Below, piece after piece: positions 18,319-26,777 of a stretch of DNA of 64,000 nucleotides; within the stretch, counting starts at the first letter, position 1; each line of letters begins with the position of its first letter. Under the pieces are notes generated by a model that saw only the letters and a list, made by a program, of their open reading frames with translations, was not told the origin of the DNA and ran no database searches. The stretch comes from NIOZ-UU13 sp964653075 (GTDB lineage Bacteria; Planctomycetota; Phycisphaerae; Sedimentisphaerales; Anaerobacaceae), in assembly GCA_964653075.1 (NCBI GenBank), contig CAZZAX010000001.1, positions 1 to 64,000 of the forward strand, given 5' to 3'. The position numbers and the translations under genes were made by a program.

Positions 18319-18912
18319 TCAATTTACCTGTGTTAGTTTCAAGGTTATCCTCGATTCTCTACACTTCAATACCACTATGTTTTCTTTAATTTCAACTACT
18401 TCACATTCATAACTTTCAATTCCATCACCGACGAAAAATTTATCTCCGGCTCTCAATACCTTGTCATTTATAAAAGCCAGGGGATCCTCGCTCGAAACTA
18501 TTGCTTCCAGCCTCAAATTCTCCGCCACTTTTCTGATTACTTCTTGGTCATCATCTTTAACGATATTTATTTTTTCAACACCGGCTGATTTCCGTTCCTG
18601 GCCGTCAACAAAGTCCTGCCAGCCGTTTGAAGCAAAAAAATCTCCGGCTATTAAATCATTCCGTCCTGCAACTTGGGGTAATTCTATAAAAGAAATTTTT
18701 ATTTCCGGTTCCGATTGAGTTTCTAAATCCATCAATCCCGTCATCAAACCTGCCTCAGCAGCCTTCGGTGATGTCCTGGTAAGCATCTTGATCCACATAA
18801 AAATCATTAATGCAATCAAGCACAATGCTAATACTGCTTTCTTCTTCTCCGCGACGAAATGGTTAAAAAACCTGTTACCGCTTTGGCTGTTATTTCTCGC
18901 GTTGTGTCTCAT
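18319..18912 (-). CDS. Bitopic membrane protein of the secretion locus, GspC/PilP-like by position
   Basis: A 197-residue protein with a basic cytosolic N-terminus, one membrane helix (AVLALCLIALMIFMWIKML, about residues 32-50) and a periplasmic part. The C-terminal 60 residues look like a small beta domain: AIVSSEDPLAFINDKVLRAG, then FFVGDGIESYECEVVEIKEN, similar in style to the PilP/GspC HR domain that binds secretins. There is no strong sequence match that can be claimed by eye. Its place between pilO and the secretin gene is where pilP stands in type IV pilus operons. AGAGGA before the ATG supports the start. Confidence 0.65.
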   Translation of the reverse strand: MRHNARNNSQSGNRFFNHFVAEKKKAVLALCLIALMIFMWIKMLTRTSPKAAEAGLMTGLMDLETQSEPEIKISFIELPQVAGRNDLIAGDFFASNGWQDFVDGQERKSAGVEKINIVKDDDQEVIRKVAENLRLEAIVSSEDPLAFINDKVLRAGDKFFVGDGIESYECEVVEIKENIVVLKCRESRITLKLTQVN

Positions 18913-18929
18913 AATCCTCTATTGCCTTT

Positions 18930-19478
18930 TTATCCCTGTCCCACTTTCGTTCTATAATAAATGATCGCCCTGGCTTCCATACCAACCTGACCGTTAAAAT
19001 CCTTGTCGTTAGAAAGTTTCACCTGTTCGATTCGAACCAACCGGTCCAATTCCTGCAGCTCTCTGTAGAATTCGAATATCTGGGGTAATTTGCCTTTACA
19101 CTGCATTTTCACAGGTATGCAGTTTATATTGTCAACCTTTATTTCCTTGCGAGGTTCAATCACCTGCTCTCTCAGATTGTGCTTATTCATCAAATCAGCA
19201 ATTGTGTGCAAAAATACACCGATGTCACTATTTACGGGTATATTCGCCTCATAGTTTTCAAGCTCATGCTGGAGCTTCGACAACTGCTCTTTTAGCAGAA
19301 TTAGTTGTTTATTGTCGGCAGCGCCTATGGCGATAGTAAGTGCCTGTGCAGATTTTGTTTGCCTGAGAGCTTTCATTCTACTTCGAAGTGGTAGATATCG
19401 AAATAACACAAAACCGCCCACAATCACTCCGGTTATAACACAAATCGTTAATTGTTGTCTTTCTCTAAACAGCATCAC
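18930..19478 (-). CDS. pilO: PilO/GspM-like inner-membrane alignment protein
   Basis: A 182-residue bitopic protein: short N-terminus, one helix (LTICVITGVIVGGFVLF), a coiled coil at about 35-85 (KQLILLKEQLSKLQHELENY), and a compact ferredoxin-like periplasmic domain ending in VRIEQVKLSNDKDFNG ... ARAIIYYRT. PilO pairs with PilN to link the cytoplasmic PilM ring to the outer-membrane secretin. It lies 12 bases after pilN, and the fold and order match pilMNO. Confidence 0.82.
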   Translation of the reverse strand: MMLFRERQQLTICVITGVIVGGFVLFRYLPLRSRMKALRQTKSAQALTIAIGAADNKQLILLKEQLSKLQHELENYEANIPVNSDIGVFLHTIADLMNKHNLREQVIEPRKEIKVDNINCIPVKMQCKGKLPQIFEFYRELQELDRLVRIEQVKLSNDKDFNGQVGMEARAIIYYRTKVGQG

Positions 19479-19490
19479 TGCTTTTACCTT

Positions 19491-20231
19491 TTACTGCTCA
19501 CAATAATTTGCCAGATAAGAATTTATCTCAAACTCACTGACCTGTACCTGGATATTTCCTCCGTTTTTTTGAACACTCCCATTTGCATTTTCATTCTTTG
19601 TATTCGAATAAAGAGAAGGTTTGCCTGCTGTGGTTATCACAGCATTTCTTGAAAAAGACGGGACGACCTGACAAAAATATGGCGAGTCCTCTAACTTGCA
19701 TATCAAAGCTGCCACATCACCCCCATCGGCCGCTACACCGCTTATCACAACTCTAAATCGCACGTCCCCAAGGAGCAGTCCCTGTTTCTCGTTAAGCGTT
19801 GTCCGGACAGCTCTAACAACAGTAGTGACCCGCGGCGATTGTGACTCTTGCTGCTTGCCCTCAAATTTCTCTGCAATAAACTCTACCCTGTTAAGCACTA
19901 TCTTTTCATCAATAAGAAAACTCAATTCCGCTAAAACGTCTGCAACATCAATTTTGGAATCAATGTTTTCTGTGGTCTCAGCTTTTTCCTGTAAACCTTT
20001 CAATTCGCTTTTAAGCTCGTCTAATTTAATTGACAGACCTTCCGCCTGTATCTGTCTGGTTTCCATTTGTACGAACTGCGCTCTGGCTTTTGAAATCGAT
20101 TGAACGGTAATAAAATTCCACACCACCATCACTACAAATACACCGCCCAATGCGATGTATTGCGTGCGATAACTGACCTCACGACGTTTACCGCTCTTAT
20201 ACCATTCTGGAAGAAAATCAATTTCTTTCAT
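19491..20231 (-). CDS. pilN: PilN/GspL-like inner-membrane alignment protein
   Basis: A 246-residue bitopic protein. The cytoplasmic N-terminus MKEIDFLPEWY resembles the PilN motif that docks on PilM. One helix (YIALGGVFVVMVVWNFITV) is followed by a coiled coil (about 50-88) and a periplasmic domain (VADVLAELSFLIDEKIVLNRV ... VRFRVVISGVAADGGDVAALI). The C-terminus carries an Asn-rich stretch not typical for PilN. Its start overlaps the pilM stop by 4 bases. Confidence 0.82.
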   Translation of the reverse strand: MKEIDFLPEWYKSGKRREVSYRTQYIALGGVFVVMVVWNFITVQSISKARAQFVQMETRQIQAEGLSIKLDELKSELKGLQEKAETTENIDSKIDVADVLAELSFLIDEKIVLNRVEFIAEKFEGKQQESQSPRVTTVVRAVRTTLNEKQGLLLGDVRFRVVISGVAADGGDVAALICKLEDSPYFCQVVPSFSRNAVITTAGKPSLYSNTKNENANGSVQKNGGNIQVQVSEFEINSYLANYCEQ

Positions 20232-21418
20232 ACTTGTATCTCTTTTGAGCTTTTACGATTGACACTCTCCGTTTTTTTCCAGTCCTTAAGACTAAGCCCT
20301 ACAGCTACTGCCCACTCACAAAACAAACCTCTCCTGTCACTATCAAATTTCAAATTTTCCCTTTCTCTTGAAATATCGAACCCTTTCAATGGCTGAGCCA
20401 CCTCAATCTCAACAGCCAATTGCCTCTTCAACACATCAAGTAAAATATATTCGTAAGCCCCTCCTCCGGTAAAAAATGCCTGCTCAACACGTTTGCCTCT
20501 AAATGTTACCGTATAATATCTCAAACAAAGGGATATCTCTCTTGTCAGCTTTTCAGCAACGACACTTACTGCATCAACTATTGCCTGTCTCGTTGATGCC
20601 TCCAATTTCTGCTCGTTGCCGTCGACGGGCTGCTCCAACAAGTCAGGCGTCGGCGTCGAAAAGCTCTTTTCCATTTGAAGTGCTTCCCGCAACATCTCAG
20701 CCTCACCAATTTCGACACCTAATTTCAATGCAATTTCCTCATTGAATTTTTCTCCGCCAACCGGTATTTGCTTGACGAAGCTGATTTCTCCACCACGACC
20801 AAACACAACGGTCGTAAACTGATTTCCTACATCCACAAAAACAACGGTACGCTCTCTGTCCTCCTGACGTCTTAGCGACCTCTCAAAACTCCTGAACAAT
20901 GCGCAGGGAATCGTATCTATCGATACCGGTTTAAGCCCGGCCTGCTCAAGCAGCTCAATGTGGCTCTTTATCGTTTCATTAGCGGCCGCAAATAAAATCA
21001 ACTCATTCTTAATCTCGTCACCCTGGTGAACATTCCCGGCAATCACGTACTGCATTACGTCTTCATCCGGGTCTAATCCAAAACGCTGGACAACTTCTTT
21101 CCTTAAGGCCTGCTCGATACCATCGCTCTGGGCCTCAGCTAATCGTAAACTCGTGATTTCCAATCCGTCATTCGGCAGAGACGATATAACGTTATTTCCA
21201 TGAAAGTGACCCTCTGTAAGCATTCGTTTTATAGCCGAAACAATAAATCTGCTTTTTTCCTGCTCGTCACTTATACCGTGATCAATGCGCGCTTTCCGAA
21301 CTGCAATAACACTTAATTGCTCTCCATTGACCATTAGCTGAATCATCTTGATAGAGTTATGACCTATGTCCAACCCTATTGGCAGCAAGCCCCGACTTTT
21401 TAGAGTCCAGCTTATCAT
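20228..21418 (-). CDS. pilM: PilM-like actin-fold cytoplasmic assembly protein
   Basis: A 396-residue protein with the FtsA/actin-like fold of PilM. The first phosphate loop is PIGLDIGHNSIKMIQL, the second is VVFVDVGNQFTTVVF, and a glycine-rich segment AFFTGGGAYEYILLDVL closes the nucleotide cleft. The first 12 residues (MISWTLKSRGLL) may be a membrane-proximal extension. PilM forms a cytoplasmic ring under the PilN/PilO pair. The 4-base overlap with pilN indicates coupled translation. Confidence 0.9.
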   Translation of the reverse strand: MISWTLKSRGLLPIGLDIGHNSIKMIQLMVNGEQLSVIAVRKARIDHGISDEQEKSRFIVSAIKRMLTEGHFHGNNVISSLPNDGLEITSLRLAEAQSDGIEQALRKEVVQRFGLDPDEDVMQYVIAGNVHQGDEIKNELILFAAANETIKSHIELLEQAGLKPVSIDTIPCALFRSFERSLRRQEDRERTVVFVDVGNQFTTVVFGRGGEISFVKQIPVGGEKFNEEIALKLGVEIGEAEMLREALQMEKSFSTPTPDLLEQPVDGNEQKLEASTRQAIVDAVSVVAEKLTREISLCLRYYTVTFRGKRVEQAFFTGGGAYEYILLDVLKRQLAVEIEVAQPLKGFDISRERENLKFDSDRRGLFCEWAVAVGLSLKDWKKTESVNRKSSKEIQV

Positions 21419-21553
21419 TTATAATTATTCCTCCTCAGTTTGTTTCGCTGCATTCCCTCGCTACCTTGTGGAACTACGACTTATACTCACACAGGAACAA
21501 ACCTGCCTTCGCAAAAACACCAGCGGCAATTCCGCTTACGCCTGCGTTCATAT

Positions 21554-22165
21554 TCATTGAATCGAGACATATCCAGTAACAGGCTCTACTGTAACAGTTG
21601 TGGTCGTCCCTCCTGCCTGCAGGTCAATAACACCACTGTTCAGAGGATTATCATTGCCGTTATAGGGGCTCCCGAGATAATCAAATTTAATTTCGCTGGT
21701 TGAATCAAAATCAACATTAATAATATCAACTTTATCCAGCCTGCCGTCATTTTGAAAATCTATAACATAATCGAATCCCTTCTTAACAGGGTGCGGTAAT
21801 ACATTACCGTACTGGTCCTCTATTCTGTAACTGTCCGCACTCACATCAAAGACCACTGAAAAATTTTGTGCTCTGCTGATTGCCATACTTTTAGCGTATT
21901 CCAGGTCTGCCGTGAGCATATTTGCTGCAGACCTAATCTGCATACCGGCCGCCGAACTCATCATCGGTATCGCGGTTAACGCCGCTATCGAGATTATCGC
22001 AATCACAATCAGAAGCTCTACCAAAGTAAAACCTCTGATTCGACCTCGTAAATCATCATATCCGGGATTACTTTTAAAATACGAATAACTCAGCCTTGCT
22101 CGTGGATATGGTAATTTTACCATTCTAACGGCCCTCTTCTTTCTATTTTGGCACATTATCATCAC
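21554..22165 (-). CDS. Minor pseudopilin, GspH/FimT type
   Basis: A 203-residue prepilin. The processing site is RG|FTLVE with Gly45 and the +5 Glu, followed by a hydrophobic helix (LLIVIAIISIAALTAIPMM). The C-terminal domain begins AANMLTADLEYAKSMAISRAQ, typical of GspH/FimT. The leader of 45 residues from the GTG at 22165 is long; ATG codons at 22162 and 22156 or an internal one at 22123 would shorten it. It lies 382 bases after the previous gene, and no promoter was recognised in that gap. Confidence 0.85.
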   Translation of the reverse strand: MMIMCQNRKKRAVRMVKLPYPRARLSYSYFKSNPGYDDLRGRIRGFTLVELLIVIAIISIAALTAIPMMSSAAGMQIRSAANMLTADLEYAKSMAISRAQNFSVVFDVSADSYRIEDQYGNVLPHPVKKGFDYVIDFQNDGRLDKVDIINVDFDSTSEIKFDYLGSPYNGNDNPLNSGVIDLQAGGTTTTVTVEPVTGYVSIQ

Positions 22166-22547
22166 TTGCCTTTGCTCTTTTTTCGTCCTATTAATGACCT
22201 GTCTTTACCGGCCAATCCACCTACTCAAACTAACTACCGTGGCTACCATATTAGCCGACCTCTCAAAATCAGTGGAATCATCAGATTAATTCCTACGGTT
22301 TGGGGCTTTCAAGTACTGATAAATCAACATAAATGTCATCTCCTAAACCTTCCGCAGTTAAGGTCAACAGAATTGGTACAATCGTCAAAACAATACAACA
22401 GGATTTATCGAAATATTCCAATCTTTTATAGGGCCGTGATGTGTAATCGACATTATTAACATATTTTGGTTTTTTCTTTTCATGGCATATAAAGGCCGAT
22501 AAGCAACTCCTCCTTTGACCTTCTTTATAAGACCCTATAACCTGCCT
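22166..22547. other. 382-base gap inside the pseudopilin cluster
   Basis: This lies between the PilX-like gene and the GspH-like gene, both on the minus strand. I see no convincing coding frame, no strong hairpin with a T run and no repeat. An open plus-strand frame of about 100 codons crosses it, but its composition does not look protein-like. It may hold a second promoter for the pilMNO and secretin half of the locus. Confidence 0.5.
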
Positions 22548-23612
22548 TTATTTTCTCTCGATATTTCTAAAAAACGCTCCGCCAGCCGGACTCCAGTTTA
22601 CCGGATCGCCACCAGGCGTTTGGATAGACGCTATTAAAGGAGCCGTTGTTATATTGATGACACCGCTATTGCTTATTCCACTGCTGCCGACCATAAACAA
22701 TGCCCCCAATATTTTAATTTCGGCCCCGTTTGCAACTGAAATACCTCCCGCTACTTGAGCAAGTCCTTCTATCTCAAGTTTACTGGATACGTCTATTTGA
22801 ATATCGCCGCTGACTAACAGTGCCGGAGAATTCTTAAGAGCCTTGACAATAACCCGGCTGCCTCCGTTGATTGTCAGATTACCCTTTACAACAAGCGCCC
22901 CTATTATTTCCCCGCCTACGCTCATTTCAACGTCACCGTTGGGATCATTGGGATCGGGAACAGGATTAAGGGTAAAATCGCTTATATCAAGCCCGGGGCT
23001 GGTAACACCAACTGCCTGGATAGTGTCGTATCGTTGGCCTGTTTTACTTCCGTCTCCTGAAAGATTATCAGCGAACACATCTCCATCAATATAGCCATTA
23101 TTTGTTAGATTACCATTACAATAGACATCGCCGTAGATATTGGTGTTACTGGATATTGTCGTGTTACCACCTGTCCAAAACGCAATACATGGGTCAAGCC
23201 GAAGCTCCGCCCTTAAACTACTGCGACCTACTTTTATGCCGCTTCTGAGCCGATATGAATTACAGTTTATGATATAATTGCAGTGGTCGTTTGTGTCGTT
23301 TGAATCGCGGATAACCTCGACGTCATAATAATCATCACCTTCTACCAGCCGCTGAGCTGTGTCTCCCATCCAGTACTCTGCACTAACGTCAACGTCCTGC
23401 GGATTGAGGATAAGTCCTCTGGCATGCTCCAACCCCGACTCAGCTAAGTAATCCATTTGCGTACGGAGTACCATGTTCCGACCGCAGGCTAATTCTACAT
23501 CGCATCGCGAAATAAATCCTAACGACGAAATCGTTATTACCATAACAATAAACAACACAACAAGCAGTGCTGCTCCTTGCCGCCTGTTTTTATACTTTTT
23601 GCTACTCATCAT
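22548..23612 (-). CDS. PilX/GspK-like minor pseudopilin with beta-helix (bactofilin-like) body
   Basis: About 354 residues. The N-terminus RRQGAALLVVLFIVMVITIS is a PilX/GspK-type prepilin helix without the +5 Glu, as in GspK. It continues SRCDVELACGRNMVLRTQMDYLAESGLEHARG, usual for this class. The rest is rich in short repeats of the kind NTNIYGDVYCNGNLTNNGYI, LVVKGNLTINGGSRVIV and LLVSGDIQIDVSSKLEIEG, suggesting a beta-solenoid. The start at 23612 (ATGATG) directly follows the stop of the previous gene; the frame is also open from 23654. Confidence 0.78.
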   Translation of the reverse strand: MMSSKKYKNRRQGAALLVVLFIVMVITISSLGFISRCDVELACGRNMVLRTQMDYLAESGLEHARGLILNPQDVDVSAEYWMGDTAQRLVEGDDYYDVEVIRDSNDTNDHCNYIINCNSYRLRSGIKVGRSSLRAELRLDPCIAFWTGGNTTISSNTNIYGDVYCNGNLTNNGYIDGDVFADNLSGDGSKTGQRYDTIQAVGVTSPGLDISDFTLNPVPDPNDPNGDVEMSVGGEIIGALVVKGNLTINGGSRVIVKALKNSPALLVSGDIQIDVSSKLEIEGLAQVAGGISVANGAEIKILGALFMVGSSGISNSGVINITTAPLIASIQTPGGDPVNWSPAGGAFFRNIERK

Positions 23613-23613
23613 A

Positions 23614-24246
23614 CTAATCGTCGTCACTTTCGACGAGACTATCTCCTGTATCATTAAGCAGATTTCCCGCCCAGCCGCTAAGTGCAGCGTTTATTTGATA
23701 CTGATGCACAATTTCATTTTCCAAAACTTCAAATGAAATACTCACAAATCTGCTCTGCGGTGATAACTCAGGAAGAAAGCCAAACTGGACATTGCTGCAT
23801 TGCGGAACCAACGGCACGTACGTAACGCTGTAAGCACCCGTTGAGAGTGTTTGAATGTCGCTCAGGTATACTACTGAAGTATCAGACGAAGGAAATTCAC
23901 AAAGTCTAAGATAATCTCCGCCCGCCCCTCTCTCGATATAGACTAATTCATTTATATTAATTTGTCCGTCATCATTATCGTCCGCCCGCCAGACGGCTAA
24001 ATCACCATTGGGAGCGCCACATATCAGTTTGCAGTGTCTAATCAGGTCCGAAATCCTGAGTGTCGCATAACGCACCTGCGCTTGTTTTTGGCTCGTGTCA
24101 TCTGTTGTATCATTTGCAACACCCACAGCAAAAGCCAGCGTAGTCACCGCGACTAATATTATACCGGTCACAATTAAAGCAAGCAGAAGCTCAATTAACG
24201 TAAAACCTGTCCTGTATCGTACATTTTGCATCTTGAATAAACTCAA
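23614..24246 (-). CDS. Minor pseudopilin, GspJ/PilW-like
   Basis: A 210-residue prepilin with cleavage site RTG|FTLIE (Gly14, Glu19) and a hydrophobic helix LLLALIVTGIILVAVTTLAFA. The body contains AQVRYATLRISDLIRHCKLICGA and later VYLSDIQTLSTGAYSVTYVPL, consistent with the GspJ/PilW class that caps the pseudopilus with GspI and GspK. The following PilX/GspK-like gene starts one base after its stop. Confidence 0.85.
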   Translation of the reverse strand: MSLFKMQNVRYRTGFTLIELLLALIVTGIILVAVTTLAFAVGVANDTTDDTSQKQAQVRYATLRISDLIRHCKLICGAPNGDLAVWRADDNDDGQININELVYIERGAGGDYLRLCEFPSSDTSVVYLSDIQTLSTGAYSVTYVPLVPQCSNVQFGFLPELSPQSRFVSISFEVLENEIVHQYQINAALSGWAGNLLNDTGDSLVESDDD

Positions 24247-24264
24247 ATAACAAACCCGGCTTTT

Positions 24265-24750
24265 TCATTCACTCAAAAGTCGATTTATAATTGCAATTTC
24301 TTTGCCGCTGTAACATACTCGCACGGTAATGTGAATAAAATTGCATTTTTCTGGTTCACTTTGCAATGGTTGTTGTGGCACAGTAACATATAGACAGCTT
24401 ATTACCTTCCTGCTGAACCTGGCATAATTTGAGTCGGTAAATACTACCCCACCTGCATCCTTTACCTGGCCTTCGTCTTCTGGAGGATAAGCACCATAGT
24501 CTGCTACTATCTGATCAAACGGTGTATTAACAATCTTCTGCATCAAGTCACTCGCCAGCTTTACACCTAAGGTTCTTCGCATACCTTCAGCCTGCACAGT
24601 CGCTCCACTCGTAAACGGAAGCAGTACGCCGGCTGCGGCAATACCCAATACAACTGTGGCCAACATCGCCTCGGCAAGAGTAAATCCACTCCGCCTTGCT
24701 TTGCAATGTCTTGTCTGGCTAAAAGTAAGATGGTCAGCCTGTTCATTCAT
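24265..24750 (-). CDS. Minor pseudopilin, GspI/PilV-like
   Basis: About 161 residues from the ATG at 24750 (open upstream to 24792). The prepilin site is RRSG|FTLAE followed by AMLATVVLGIAAAGVLLPF. The sequence LASDLMQKIVNTPFDQIV after the helix is typical of GspI/PilV. The leader from 24750 is 22 residues and basic near the cut. It lies 18 bases before the GspJ-like gene; these small subunits are expected to form the tip complex. Confidence 0.85.
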   Translation of the reverse strand: MNEQADHLTFSQTRHCKARRSGFTLAEAMLATVVLGIAAAGVLLPFTSGATVQAEGMRRTLGVKLASDLMQKIVNTPFDQIVADYGAYPPEDEGQVKDAGGVVFTDSNYARFSRKVISCLYVTVPQQPLQSEPEKCNFIHITVRVCYSGKEIAIINRLLSE

Positions 24751-24823
24751 TGTATAATTTCTATAAATCCAAACCTGAGCCTGCCATTTCAATATTCACA
24801 ACAAACTCATCTCGATTAAATTT

Positions 24824-25234
24824 CTAAAGAGCCGCATGTGCGGCAGAATCGTCGGATTGGAATAATCCGCTCTTCGTATCAATCCTCCATCCGGCCTTAT
24901 CTGCTCCTGCCGGTTCGCCATCAAAACAAATAGTTTTTAGATTATTGAAAGGATTAACCGGAATCTTCTCAATATACGGACCATACTGTCCCACGTTTGT
25001 TGTCATATTAGTTTTGAAACTTTCGAACGAATCAACTGGTGGAAGACAGTTGTCATGCTGGGCACGATATAACTCAAGCTGAGAACGCATCTGATGAAGT
25101 CCGTCAATTAACTCGCAATTCCTGGATTCCCGGCTTGCCTGGGTAAACTTCGGAACAACTGACATAGAAATCACGCTCAACACGACCGTTATGCTTATCA
25201 CCTCAACATACGACCAGTTGCTCTTTTCCCTCAT
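24824..25234 (-). CDS. GspG-like pseudopilin paralogue lacking the processing glycine
   Basis: About 136 residues from the ATG at 25234, chosen because GAGGAGGAGGG ends 2 bases upstream. The N-terminus MREKSNWSYVEVISITVV aligns without gaps to the neighbouring major pseudopilin (MKAKSGFTLVEILIVVV), but Asn replaces Gly6, the residue required before the prepilin peptidase cut. Glu11 is kept. The body shares the LELYRAQHDNCLP and YGPYIEKIPVNPFN segments with the major subunit, so it is a recent paralogue. It may remain uncut in the membrane. It is separated from gspG by a terminator-like hairpin. Confidence 0.82.
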   Translation of the reverse strand: MREKSNWSYVEVISITVVLSVISMSVVPKFTQASRESRNCELIDGLHQMRSQLELYRAQHDNCLPPVDSFESFKTNMTTNVGQYGPYIEKIPVNPFNNLKTICFDGEPAGADKAGWRIDTKSGLFQSDDSAAHAAL

Positions 25235-25255
25235 GACCCTCCTCCTCATATTGTT

Positions 25256-25300
25256 CAAAAAGGCTGACCAGCTTCGGCAATTTGCAAACCTGGTCAGCCT
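25256..25300 (-). terminator. Terminator or attenuator after the major pseudopilin gene
   Basis: Bases 25261-25271 (AGGCTGACCAG) and 25290-25300 (CTGGTCAGCCT) form a perfect 11-bp stem with an 18-base loop. Read on the minus strand, a run of five T follows. It sits between gspG and the gspG paralogue. Partial read-through would give more major pseudopilin than downstream proteins, as is common for pilin operons. Confidence 0.75.
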
Positions 25301-25369
25301 GTTTATCAATCACATCCATTCATTCGGAGATCTTTTTTTCAGGCCTCATTAGTGCTCGTCGCAGAGAGC

Positions 25370-25876
25370 TTATAACTCCGAATGAAAAAGACCACTACCA
25401 TCGCTGCATAACAGTGTATCATCGGCCTGGAACTTGCCTGTAGCAGGGTCAAAGTTCCAACCATTATCATTGCCGGCAGTAGCAGGCGGAGTAGCAGCAT
25501 TGAACGTAACCGTATCGTCGTCATTGAACGAATTCGTCGGAATCTTCTGAATATACGGACCATAAATATTGGCACCAGGACCTGCTGCGACATCGCCATC
25601 AACATCGGTATAGCTGGTCATACACTCCTGAAACATAGCAGCACCAACACTACCGATTACAGAGGCAGCAGTTTCCACGCCCGGAAGCCTGTCATTGTGC
25701 TGAGCCTTATAAAGCTCAATCTGTGAGCGCATTGTTTGAAGGTCGGTGCACAGACGTGACTCCTTAGCTTCGGTGCTCGCCTCCGTAAATTGAGGAATCA
25801 CGATGGCTGCCAAAATACCCAGGATGACCACTACAATCAGAATTTCGACTAATGTAAAACCGCTTTTAGCTTTCAT
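25370..25876 (-). CDS. gspG: Major pseudopilin, GspG/PilA type
   Basis: A 168-residue prepilin with a six-residue leader MKAKSG, cleavage before FTLVE (Glu11), and the helix ILIVVVILGILAAIVIPQF. The C-terminal domain has the GspG style YGPYIQKIPTNSFNDDDTV and GWNFDPATGKFQADD; calcium-binding Asp residues near the end are plausible. AAGGGGC 5-6 bases before the ATG is a good ribosome-binding site. It is the first gene of the 17-gene secretion/pilus locus and is followed by a terminator-like hairpin. Confidence 0.94.
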   Translation of the reverse strand: MKAKSGFTLVEILIVVVILGILAAIVIPQFTEASTEAKESRLCTDLQTMRSQIELYKAQHNDRLPGVETAASVIGSVGAAMFQECMTSYTDVDGDVAAGPGANIYGPYIQKIPTNSFNDDDTVTFNAATPPATAGNDNGWNFDPATGKFQADDTLLCSDGSGLFHSEL

Positions 25877-26303
25877 TTTTTGCCCCTTTTCATCAAAAAA
25901 AGTTCCACTTTACTACCTAATAAATCACACAACATTCAGCATAATACTTTTCCTCGCAATCAGCGTATCGACCCAATCGATACATTGCTTAACCACACCT
26001 TTAATCATCTGTCCGTTTTCAACCCTCCCAATAAAAACCGCGAAAATACACCTGAAAATATACTTCTAATTAATCTCATTCGAACGCCGGCAAATAACAG
26101 CTTAATTTCCAACGTCCGAAAACATTCCAGATAGCTCTTTCAAAAAGAATAATGCCAAACAACTATCCAAGAAAAATATAAGAAATAAATCCCGTGCTGC
26201 CAAACTTGCAGGCGCGAGATTACCAGATATGTCTGAATTCTGTATAACAGGTGCGAAATGATAATTCATCGAAACAGAAGGGACAGATCAATAAATAAAC
26301 AAT
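25877..26303. other. 427-base gap upstream of the secretion/pilus locus
   Basis: This is AT-rich, non-coding sequence between the end of tsaE and the start of gspG, both on the minus strand. The promoter of the secretion locus should lie here. I looked for sigma-70 and sigma-54 boxes near gspG and found no pair with proper spacing. No RNA gene or repeat was seen. Confidence 0.5.
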
Positions 26304-26756
26304 TCAATAGTTAATATGCGGGGGTGTATTTTTGATGTGTATTTCTCTTTTATACTCGCCTGCGTGTTTAAGCTTTATTCGAACGTAGTCTATAGCCTGC
26401 AGAGCCGCTTCGATTTTATCGACCCATTCAATCAGAACCACTGAGCCTGGGTAACAGAAGTCATCAAAGCCCAACATCTCAAACTCGGCAACAGAATTCA
26501 ACCGATAAGCATCTATATGGTAAATATCCAACCTGCCGGTATACTCATTTACTATGACGAACGTAGGGCTATTAACATCTCTGCAGTCTTTGGCTCCTGC
26601 ACCGGCTGCAATCCCCTTAATCAAATGCGTCTTACCGCTACCTAACTGCCCACAAACACCTATAACTTCCCCCCCTTTTAATTGTGAGCCAAGCTTTAGG
26701 CCAAACTCTATGGTTTCGTCCGGTGAATTCGAAATGGTATTAAAATCTTTATTCAC
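26304..26756 (-). CDS. tsaE: TsaE, ATPase of tRNA threonylcarbamoyladenosine synthesis
   Basis: A 150-residue cytoplasmic P-loop protein that works with TsaB and TsaD to transfer the threonylcarbamoyl group to A37 of tRNAs. The Walker A is GVCGQLGSGKTHLIKGIA; the family segments VNSPTFVIVNEYTGR, IYHIDAYRL and VVLIEWVDKIE follow. Length is normal. It lies 21 bases after the PL11-type lyase gene. The partner enzyme TsaC is encoded at about 39.6 kb as a fusion. Confidence 0.95.
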   Translation of the reverse strand: MNKDFNTISNSPDETIEFGLKLGSQLKGGEVIGVCGQLGSGKTHLIKGIAAGAGAKDCRDVNSPTFVIVNEYTGRLDIYHIDAYRLNSVAEFEMLGFDDFCYPGSVVLIEWVDKIEAALQAIDYVRIKLKHAGEYKREIHIKNTPPHINY

Positions 26757-26777
26757 AGGCTAACAATTCATCAATAA

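Noticed and set aside
22148..22459. 103-codon plus-strand frame in the gap between two pseudopilin genes
   Set aside because: No homology-like pattern, no ribosome-binding site, and its orientation is opposite to the whole locus.
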